64,000 bases of DNA from contig NZ_JAAHGO010000003.1 of assembly GCF_010672455.1 (NCBI RefSeq), forward strand, positions 55,588 to 119,587, in the 5' to 3' direction. This document shows positions 57,538-64,000 of this stretch, one piece after another. The DNA is from Okeania sp. SIO2C9. GTDB taxonomy: Bacteria > Cyanobacteriota > Cyanobacteriia > Cyanobacteriales > Microcoleaceae. A model generated the notes under the pieces. The model was not told the origin of the DNA. It saw only the letters and a list, made by a program, of their open reading frames with translations, and searched no databases. The position numbers were made by a program, and so were the translations under genes. Position 1 is the first letter of the stretch; each line of letters opens with the position of its first letter.

Positions 57538-58200
57538 ATTTTTCTCCTAGTAAAAAAAATAATAATTCTGTAGGGACGTTGCATGGAATATCCCTACTTT
57601 GTAGTCTACTCAAATGAAAACCGCTTTCAACAATTAATAATGAATAATGAATAATTACCTCTCCTTGAAAAGAAGAGGATTGACAAATTCATGAAAATTT
57701 TTTTTTATTATCCCCTTAAAAGGGGAGGCTTTAAACCACAATTTTTCGGTAATTATAACTATTAAACCAGACGCGATATTATACCATCCTGATAATGAAT
57801 GTTGACTGTCGAAAATCGACAATGTTTAAAATTACTTTTGTCGATTTTAACTCAATTTATGCTGAATGTATTGTTATGACTTGTTTTTGAGTTTGTCAAT
57901 AAAAGTTGCTGATTTTCTACAACTTTTTTTCTGTTAATGCTTGATTATTCAAAATAGCAAGAAAAAAACAATTATTCCCATTCTAAAAGCACTGACAGAT
58001 AAAAGTAAGCGCCTTTTTGGAGGGAAAAAAAGTGCGGACTTTTCAGCTTGAGTGACTAAAAAGTTAGGATAAAACGCAGACAAGCACAGAAAGATACAGG
58101 TACAATTATTCCTCCTACTTTCTCTGTGTCCCCACACTTCTCACATTCCCCTCCTGGGAGAGGTTAGGGGTGGGTCTCCACACTTCCGACACTTCCCACA
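57538..58200. other. Intergenic region with dispersed repeats
   Basis: 57630-57745 is a short reverse copy of the GGTCGTTTGCGG family (outer parts only). 57975-58080 (CTAAAAGCACTGACAGATAA, then CCTTTTTGGAGG) is a diverged copy of the sequence inside the element at 58991-59265. 58140-58170 has CCCCTCCTGGGAGAGGTTAG. No gene was seen. Confidence 0.5.
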
Positions 58201-58212
58201 CTCTGATTTATA

Positions 58213-58917
58213 CTGAGGTTAGCTCAGAAGTCTCTAAAGAGAAAAACTAAGGGGTCTAATAACTATCAAAAAGCTAGGCTTAAAGTAGCTAGGATATACG
58301 CAAAAATTAAAGATTCGAGGCTTGACTATACTCACAAGGTAACGACTCAACTGATTAGAGAAAATCAAACTATTGTAGTTGAAGATTTAGCGGTAAAAAA
58401 TATGGTCAAGAAGCGGTGCGACCCCGCGACGACGATAGTCGCAAGGGAACGCGCACCAAGAGATCACAAATTAGCCAGAGCAATTAGTGATGCCAACTGG
58501 GGAGAATTAGTCAGGCAATTAGAGTATAAGGCTGAATGGTATGGACGAGAATTAATCAAAGTTGATAGATATTTCCCTAGCTCTAAACGTTGCTCTAATT
58601 GTGGGCACATAGTAGAAAAATTACCTCTAAATATTAGAGAGTGGGATTGCCCTGAGTGTGGTAGCCACCATGACAGGGACATTAATGCAAGTATAAATAT
58701 TTTGGCTCGGGACTCGCAGTGTCAGCGCCAGTCGCTCATGGGGGAGACCCCCAAGACCGCGCTGGCTTGTCTGTGGAGCGCGCTTTTAGACCATCTGAGA
58801 GTAAATCTCGCTTATGCTGGTGCATTGAAACAGAAAGCCTCTAACAGTGATGCTAGGGAATCCCACGCTGTCACGCAAGTGCAGCGTCGGGAGGATGTCA
58901 ATGCAAGCTCTCTATAA
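58213..58917 (+). pseudogene. tnpB: TnpB-type RNA-guided nuclease (IS605 family), 5'-truncated
   Basis: The frame is open from 58207, just after a TGA at 58204, and reads RLAQKSLKRKTKGSNNYQKA, the middle of TnpB. It continues with QTIVVEDLAVKNMVK (RuvC Glu), the zinc ribbon SSKRCSNCG/WDCPECG and HHDRDINASINIL (RuvC Asp). The N-terminal third, including the first RuvC Asp, is missing. Two in-frame inserts disturb the domain: about 18 residues (RCDPATTIVARERAPRD) after KNMVKK and about 25 residues (CQRQSLMGETPKTALACLW) after ILARDS, both encoded by GC-rich palindromic DNA. No tnpA is adjacent. The copy is dead. Confidence 0.85.
58830..58905 (+). ncRNA. Probable IS605 right end / omega-RNA scaffold relic
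   Basis: The end of the tnpB frame, AACAGTGATGCTAGGGAATC to GCAGCGTCGGGAGGATGTCA, is repeated in reverse at 59757-59845. In this transposon family the omega-RNA overlaps the 3' end of tnpB and stops at the right end. The shared terminal GTCGGGAGGATGTCAA fits that. Function is unlikely, since both nucleases are broken. Confidence 0.5.
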
Positions 58918-59754
58918 GAATTGTAGTTCTTAGCTGTGTTCGATTTTTCTGAATACCACGATAATTTTCGGCGATCGCCTCTTCTAAGTAGGGCTTGCTG
59001 ATTAAATCTAAAAGCATTGATATATAAAGACTAAAGCCTTTTTGGAGTCGAAAAAAAGTGCAGATTTTTCAGCTCTTTATGCTCAAAAAGTTAGTATTTT
59101 AGGCGCATAATTGGGCAGAAAAATCACTCTGACAAAACTTAGCTCCTACCTCCTATAAATTCCAATTTCTCCTGTCTCCTGTCTTCCCCTCCTGGGAGGG
59201 GGAGGGGCGAGGGGTGGGTTGTCTCCTGTCTCCTACCCCTGCCAAAAGACTTTTTCAGCAAGCCCTAAGTAGAGATTAAAAATTTTGATTGGCGATCGCT
59301 CTCAGAACAAAATAACAAAATTATAGATAGAGTATTATTTGGACATTTATGACATATTTTATCTTGAAGAGAAATTTTTTACCCTATAAATAAGTATTTT
59401 GTCAATAGCCATAATTACTTAAGCATTTATACTGCTCTAAAATTTGTTTTTTTGAGATTTATTCAACCGTGGAGAAAGTATAAATTTTTGCACCCTATAT
59501 TGACGAAAAATAGAAGGTTGTAGCTTTTTTTAGACAAAATTTCTTATTTTTAAATACAACATTGGCACAATAAGCTATGTATCTGTATGATACCAAATTG
59601 CTGAAATAACGCAAGTTCGTGAAATATTTTGTAATGGTTTGGGAAAAATCAGGGCTTGTTTGATTGGAATAAACAATATTAATAGCTGACTTGATAAGTT
59701 AAACCTATATTTTGTCCTTCTTATATAATTTTTGCTTTGAAACTACTTTTTGTT
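58918..59754. other. Intergenic region between two tnpB relics
   Basis: It contains the 275-bp element with target duplications (58991-59265, listed separately) and, beyond it, about 480 bp of AT-rich sequence without any recognisable gene. Confidence 0.5.
58991..59265. mobile_element. 275-bp element with GGGCTTGCTGA ends and 6-bp target duplication
   Basis: GGGCTTGCTGA at 58991 and TCAGCAAGCCC ending at 59265 are exact inverted ends. TAAGTA stands directly outside on both sides (58985-58990 and 59266-59271). The inside has AAAAGCATTGATATATAAAG, a CCTCCTGGGAGGGGGAGG stretch and TGTCTCC repeats but no ORF. The flanks (GGCGATCGCCTCTTC and GAGATTAAAAATTTTGATTG) read as one continuous spacer once it is removed. 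Confidence 0.85.
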
Positions 59755-60175
59755 GACATCCTCCCGACGCTGCTCTAGGAGACAGCGGGGGATTCCTTAA
59801 CATCACTGTTAGCGACTTTCTGTTTCATAGCACCCGCATAAACGAGATTTACTCCCAGAAGGTCTAAAGGCGCGCTCCACAGACAAGCCAGCGCCGCCAA
59901 AGGGGGTCTCCCCCATGAGCGACTGGCGCTGACACTGCTCCTCCCGCAGCCTTCGAGCGTGGGCGTTCCCTCTCTTGGTCAGCGTTCCGCAAGGGAGCTA
60001 TCGTCATCGCGGGGTCTGACGTTGCGTCTGTCCCCGACGCGGGTTCCCATCCGCAAAATATTTATACTTGCATTTATGTCTTGATCGTGGTGAGCTGTAC
60101 ATTCAGGACAGTCTCACTCTCTTATACTTAGAGGCAATTTCTCAACCACATAGCCACAATTAGAACAACCCTTGG
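59755..60175 (-). pseudogene. TnpB C-terminal relic (IS605 family)
   Basis: On the minus strand the frame reads GCSNCGYVVEKLPLSIRE, then a TGA where Trp of WDCPEC belongs, then DCPECTAHHDQDINASINIL. It goes on into GC-rich palindromic sequence homologous to that inside the 58.2-kb copy (CGCTCATGGGGGAGACCCCC, GACAAGCCAGCGC). It ends AACAGAAAGTCGCTAACAGT and GTCGGGAGGATGTCAA. Everything upstream of the zinc ribbon is gone. Confidence 0.85.
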
Positions 60176-60645
60176 AACGCAGTTGTGAAAGGTTAGAGAT
60201 TTTGGTTGACGATCGCTCAATTTAACAAGTACAAAATATAGCAGAAGACAGAAGAAAAAATCTGGTTTTGTCTGAGTTTTAAACTTTTGATATGTCTTCA
60301 CCTTTCCTGTGACTGCTATATGCTTGAAAAGTTTTCTGACAGTTGCTCTAAATCCTAAGTCAAGGGAAAAATTGTTGGTGTTTAAGTTCTTGTTCTCCCG
60401 ATTCAATTTTTCTTACAGCAATGTCATGAGCTTTTAAAACTACTATTTGTGTTGGAAAATAGGAAATTTGGAGAAGACGACCCTCTGGTTGTCTGACTAA
60501 ATTTTCCCAATAGAAGTAACTGAGGACTCCAAAGTACCTCTACTAATATTTGTGTTTGAAATTTGCTAAAAGCAGTCATTCGCGCCACTTGCATTTCAAT
60601 TACTACAAGAAAGCCATCTACTAAAACTGCTTTTATATCTAAAGT
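60176..60645 (-). other. Gene-poor stretch with a possible decayed ORF
   Basis: On the minus strand about 60395-60642 can be read in two frames as DIKAVLVDGFLVVIEMQVAR followed by YWENLVRQPEGRLLQISYFP and AHDIAVRKIESGEQEL. The first part resembles the N-terminal pattern of Rpn/PD-(D/E)XK transposase-like proteins (DVKA..DG...IEMQV). Frames must be switched, so if real it is a relic. 60176-60395 shows nothing convincing. Confidence 0.3.
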
Positions 60646-60672
60646 AGGGGCGAATGGCCATTCGCCCCTACT
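60646..60672. repeat. Palindrome TAGGGGCGAATGG / CCATTCGCCCCTA
   Basis: A perfect 26-bp palindrome just upstream of the PEP-CTERM-like gene region. Variants occur at 38702, 39728, 42589, 47419 and 54303, so it is a dispersed palindromic unit. Confidence 0.65.
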
Positions 60673-60930
60673 GATTATTTGACCAAAAAATAAGGTCTCA
60701 AGCCTCCCCTTTCAAGGGGATGAAAAAAAATCAAGTTCAATTAAATTCTGTGGTTTACCCACCACAAATGGTATAAACTTCGCATTTACTGTAAGCCTGT
60801 CAGATACAGTCGATGTCATGTCAATGGGGTATCGCTACTCCCCCACTTCTATTAAAAAACCGTATGTGAAAGTTTCACATTCATTGAATATTTTTACTCA
60901 AGCCAGCTTTTTGGAAATAAATTGAGATTT

Positions 60931-61833
60931 ATGTTGAAAGATAATTTGATTTTGTCATTTTTAAGTACTACAGTAATAGCAGCAACAACCATTCCCACAC
61001 AAGCTGCCTCTTTTGAAAAAGCATCTTTTAGTGATAATTTTAACGATGGTGTAGTTAATTCTTCTATTTATTCACCTATAAAATCCGCTTCAATAATAGA
61101 AGAAGATGGAGGCATGATATTAACTGGAGGAGATGGAGATGGAGTATCTATTGACCTTATAAATGTTCTACCAGAAGGAGAAGGATTTTGGTTCGGATTC
61201 GATGTTGAATTTTTTGACTTTGTTATTGGTGATAGTCTCTCAGTAAGTATAGCTGAACCTAATGGAGAAGGAGGAATTTTTAATGAATTGTTAGTTGAGT
61301 TTGTCTCAGTCTTATCCGATTCTGGCAACCCATCCCATAAAGCAGTTATAACACTGCTTGACGAGGACGGTGAACCTATTAGTCTTCCTTTTGTAAATAA
61401 TCCTTTGACAATTCCTTTAGATAATTCTCCATTGGAACCAGGAGCAACATATACGTTTTCAGTAGATTGGGTTCCAATATTTGAAGGTAGAGGTAAACAA
61501 CGAGAGAAAGTTGGTAAGGAATGGCTTTTAGATTGGAAAACTAGAACTTTTGGACCAGATGAAGGGGTACAATTAATTAAAGAAAAGATAAAAATATTTG
61601 GACCATTAGCAACGGCCTCAGGGGCAAAAAAGATAAATATAACTCTCGGTTCTAATCGCGAAGATCCGGGTACAAAATTTGATCGCCTTGCGGCCAATGA
61701 AATCCATCCTATTCCTGAACATTCTTCAGTTATAACTTTCTTAGCCCTCGGCACCCTCGGCGCAGCATCAACCCTCAAACGCAAAGCAAAAATCTCTAAA
61801 GAAAAAGAGCTAGAAAAAATTAGCGAAGTTTAA
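60931..61833 (+). CDS. Secreted protein with PEP-CTERM-like sorting signal
   Basis: This 300-residue protein starts at the ATG at 60931; the frame also opens at a TTG nine bases earlier, but the ATG gives a clean signal peptide (MLKDNLILSFLSTTVIAATT, cut near TQAAS). The mature part begins FEKASFSDNFNDGVVNSSIY and looks like a beta-sandwich of the LamG/concanavalin kind (FWFGFDVEFFDFVIGDSLSV). The C-terminus has IPEHSSVITFLALGTLGAAS then TLKRKAK. This is a PEP-CTERM-like tripartite tail with PEH instead of PEP, a hydrophobic helix and a basic end. It is probably an exosortase substrate at the cell surface. Confidence 0.82.
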   Translation: MLKDNLILSFLSTTVIAATTIPTQAASFEKASFSDNFNDGVVNSSIYSPIKSASIIEEDGGMILTGGDGDGVSIDLINVLPEGEGFWFGFDVEFFDFVIGDSLSVSIAEPNGEGGIFNELLVEFVSVLSDSGNPSHKAVITLLDEDGEPISLPFVNNPLTIPLDNSPLEPGATYTFSVDWVPIFEGRGKQREKVGKEWLLDWKTRTFGPDEGVQLIKEKIKIFGPLATASGAKKINITLGSNREDPGTKFDRLAANEIHPIPEHSSVITFLALGTLGAASTLKRKAKISKEKELEKISEV

Positions 61834-61884
61834 CCCTCAATAAATTTCAGAACAGAAAAAATTGTCTGGTATTCAACAAAAACT

Positions 61885-62151
61885 CTAGAAGGAAAATACT
61901 TTTGATAAAGCACTCATCAAAGGATTACTAATATTAAGAGCGATCGCCTCCTCTAAAATTCCCGACTCAGAAACAACCAGGTATTTAGGAATTTTTCCAA
62001 CAGGCAAGAGTAATGCAGAAATATTTTCATCTTCTGGAACTCCCGATAGATAGTTGCTTTCCCCTGTCAAAATTTCCCATCCATCACTTCTAGCGTGGAA
62101 AATCACCCACGTTTTCATTCTATGAAGCTCCTGAAAATAATCGCGACTCAA
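61885..62151 (-). CDS. Hypothetical small protein
   Basis: This 88-residue protein reads MKTWVIFHARSDGWEILTGE from its second Met, then GVPEDENISALLLPVGKIPK and YLVVSESGILEEAIALNI. No family is recognised. Diverged pieces of the same sequence recur at 62235-62300 and 62640-62710, so it is part of a duplicated segment. Either the intact copy is the parent gene or all are relics. Confidence 0.45.
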   Translation of the reverse strand: MSRDYFQELHRMKTWVIFHARSDGWEILTGESNYLSGVPEDENISALLLPVGKIPKYLVVSESGILEEAIALNISNPLMSALSKVFSF

Positions 62152-62855
62152 AGGATTATCGGTTGCATCCTCACAATTTTTGTGATATTCTCAAGCTTAA
62201 ATGGAGTTGTTCGCCCCTACGCATGACTTTTTATTCAACTAAAATTCCCTACTCAGAAACAACCAGGTATTTAGGAATTTTTCCAGCAGGCAGGATTAAC
62301 GAAGTCAGAAGTCAGAAGTCAGAAGTTAACCCAACCCTAACCCCTCCCAGGAGGCAGCAGGCAGGGCTAATTCATTGTCGTAGCGAGAATATTTACAACC
62401 CTATATTTTTTGATATGCTGTGCTTCCGGTCCTCCCCACACTCCCCACACTCCCCACACTTTCCACACTCCCGACCCCTCCTGCTTTTTTCTAAGCGTGA
62501 CAATAAATAGACCCTACTCCCAGGAGGGGAAGTAGAGGATTTGAGCAACTCTCCAAAAGTATTTCGCCAATCAAGGTGGGGTTGCACGACCCAATCCTGT
62601 TTGATAATACTTCTGTATTATCATCTTGTGAAGCTTCCGAGAAATGTTTGTTTTGCCTCGTCAAAATTTCCCATCCACGACTCCTGAGTGGAAAACCACC
62701 AACACTTTCATTTTATGAAGCTCATAAAATCGCGCCTCAAAGGATTTCTGGTTGCATCCTCACAATTTTTGTGATATTCTAAAGCTTAGATGGGTTTGTT
62801 CGCCCCTACGCATGACTTTTTATTCAACTAAAATACGCTAAAAAAGTATAAATAT
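62152..62855. repeat. Duplicated segment around the 62-kb hypothetical gene
   Basis: TTGCATCCTCACAATTTTTG followed by TGATATTCT, TTCGCCCCTACGCATGACTT and TTTATTCAACTAAAAT occurs at about 62162-62243 and again at 62750-62832. AACAACCAGGTATTTAGGAA occurs at 61974 and 62259. Between them are ACTCCCCACACTCCCC repeats (62434-62468). No intact gene was seen. Confidence 0.65.
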
Positions 62856-62928
62856 TGAAAGATAAAAAGTCAAACTATCACCAACTCCAGGCAAATAATT
62901 ATCAGTAGTTATCTCCAGAAAACTTTCT

Positions 62929-63267
62929 CTAGCCATCAACAACCAAATCATGAATTATCCATCCACATTTATCAGTTAATTCATCCCGATCAATAGTCAT
63001 ATTTTCCAGAAGTAAATAAACCGAATTTTTACCAGGGAGTGAAAAATTCAAGTCAGAGAAATTTCCCGGAAAAAAATTATGGGCAGTTGTCTCCAGAAAA
63101 TTCACTCCATCAGTTAACTTATAACTATAAATATTCGGATTTTGCCGAAGTAGATAAACAAAACTTTTACCCTGAAGATCAAAAGTCAAACTATCACCAA
63201 ACCCAGGCAAATAATTATCAGTATTTATCTCCAGAAAACTTTCTCTAGTCATCAACAACCAAATCAT
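62929..63267 (-). CDS. Hypothetical protein, intact unit of the 316-bp array
   Basis: This 112-residue frame covers one complete array unit, from MIWLLMTRESFLEINTDNYL to CGWIIHDLVVDG. It contains two internal repeats of the pattern FLE.....[NY][FY][LF]PG...L.F.L.GK..VYLL. The ATG lies inside the tail of the neighbouring unit in another frame. The unit length of 316 is not a multiple of three, so successive units cannot make one long protein without frameshifting. Family unknown; it may be a relic of a larger repeat protein. Confidence 0.4.
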   Translation of the reverse strand: MIWLLMTRESFLEINTDNYLPGFGDSLTFDLQGKSFVYLLRQNPNIYSYKLTDGVNFLETTAHNFFPGNFSDLNFSLPGKNSVYLLLENMTIDRDELTDKCGWIIHDLVVDG

Positions 63268-63658
63268 GAATTACCCATCCACATTTATCCGTTAATTCAT
63301 CCCGATCAATAGTCATATTTTCCAAAAGTAAATAAACCGAATAACTTATAACTATAAATATTCGGATTTTCCCGAAGTAGATAAACAGAACTTTTACCAG
63401 GGAGTGAAAAAGTTAAATTATCACCAACTCCAGACAAATAATTATCAGTAGTTATCTCCAGAAAACTTTCTCTAGTTATCCACAACCAAATCATGAATTA
63501 CCCATCCACATTTATCCGTTAATTCATCCCGATCAATAGTCATATTTTCCAGAAGTAAATAAACCGAATTTTTACCAGGGAGTGAAAAATTCAAGTCAGA
63601 CAAATCTCCCGGAAAAAAATTATGGGCAGTTGTCTCCAGAAAATTCACTCCATCAGTT

Positions 63659-63825
63659 AGGGACTAGCAAAAAAATAGACTACCAGCTAATTTATATAGT
63701 AGAGATTGCTTCGACTAGGTTGACTCTTTCCGATTGAGATTGAGTCTAATACCACCGCCTCGCAATGACAGACACAGACTTTTTTCTGTGCTCATAATTG
63801 GTACTTTATTAAGTTGCAAATCCCT
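63659..63825. mobile_element. Small insertion in the 316-bp array (same family as 28188-28363)
   Basis: Array sequence CATCAGTTAACTTATAACTA is interrupted after CATCAGTTA. The inserted DNA contains AGAGATTGCTTCGACTAGGT, TTGACTCTTTCCGATTGAGA and CACCGCCTCGCAATGACA. This matches the insertion that splits the REP-associated transposase gene at 28 kb. Confidence 0.75.
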
Positions 63826-64000
63826 TAACTTACAACTATAAATATTCGGATTTTCCCGAAGTAGATAAACAAAACTTTTACCCTGAAGATCAAAAGTCAA
63901 ACTATCACCAAACCCAGGCAAATAATTATCAGTATTTATCTCCAGAAAACTTTCTCTAGTCATCAACAACCAAATCATGAATTACCCATCCACATTTATC

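Larger units (their letters stand above)
62856..64000 (-). repeat. 316-bp tandem coding-like modules (array continues past the window)
   Basis: The string CATGAATTA[CT]CCATCCACAT recurs at 62949, 63265, 63492 and 63976. The first interval is 316 bp. The second is 227 bp because of an internal deletion (the unit reads AAACCGAA directly into TAACTTATAAC). The third is 484 bp because of a roughly 168-bp insertion at 63659-63825. On the minus strand each unit encodes two related ~50-residue halves, SFLEINTDNYLPGFGDSLTF and NFLETTAHNFFPGNFSDLNF, and ends CGWVIHDLVVDD and a stop. Confidence 0.8.

Noticed and set aside
60128..60406. 92-codon minus-strand frame
   Set aside because: It begins in featureless sequence and runs into the zinc-ribbon region of the tnpB relic in another frame; no conserved pattern.
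61068..61784. 238-codon frame opposite the PEP-CTERM-like gene
   Set aside because: It is a shadow. The plus-strand frame has a signal peptide and a C-terminal sorting signal, the minus frame only Ser/Pro-rich composition.

Overview
The window looks like chromosomal DNA from a filamentous, AT-rich, repeat-laden cyanobacterium of the Okeania/Trichodesmium/Oscillatoriales type. This is an inference. It rests on the many HIP1 octamers (GCGATCGC), the yqeK-rsfS-CGLD27(ycf36)-asparaginase cluster, CHAT/TPR proteins, several Uma2 nucleases, DUF433/DUF5615 pairs, a PEP-CTERM-type protein, low coding density, and long gene-free stretches filled with simple repeats (TGACTCC, AACAGGC, GAGTAAC) and small inverted-repeat elements.

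Layout. 1-11 kb: the 3'-truncated end of a large secreted phosphoesterase/phytase fusion, a glutathione S-transferase, a DUF928 remnant, and two tandem CHAT/TPR genes, one dead by three in-frame stops and one intact. 11.5-11.9 kb: the initiator tRNA-fMet gene, interrupted in its anticodon loop by a 303-nt group I intron. 12.4-18.2 kb: an asparaginase, CGLD27, rsfS and yqeK cluster on the minus strand. yqeK is split by a 2.55-kb group II intron carrying its own reverse transcriptase/maturase, and removing the intron restores a 217-codon frame. 18.7-27.6 kb: an MBL-fold hydrolase, a diheme cytochrome, a two-gene unit containing a candidate MACPF-like pore-forming protein, secA, and a tandem palindromic array grown from the secA 3' end. 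27.7-45.8 kb: an accessory island with a broken REP-associated transposase, whole and decayed toxin-antitoxin modules (DUF433/DUF5615, HicAB, addiction-module fragment), four Uma2 genes, a MoxR ATPase/vWA pair with a partly duplicated vWA gene, a 58-bp 12-copy tandem array, a PD-(D/E)XK-like gene plus two decayed copies, a long GST and a glutamine-amidotransferase-like protein. 46.4-57.5 kb: mostly ordinary genes (GT2 glycosyltransferase, TenA, pentapeptide protein, peptide deformylase, FHA-PrsW protease, Nudix), plus a striking fusion of a type-1 periplasmic binding protein to a complete pentameric ligand-gated ion channel. 58-64 kb: two dead tnpB copies, a 275-bp element with clean 6-bp target duplications, a PEP-CTERM-like secreted protein, and a 316-bp tandem module array that runs off the right edge.

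The most notable items are the PBP-channel fusion (54.5-56.8 kb), the yqeK group II intron with reconstructable exons, the intron-bearing initiator tRNA, the MACPF-like two-gene unit (21-23 kb), the MoxR/vWA island with HicAB lying inside a vWA duplication, and a non-autonomous element family with TATCATGTCCGG-type ends. One member of that family splits a gene whose intact paralogue gives the empty site. All calls come from reading the sequence; no database search was run.
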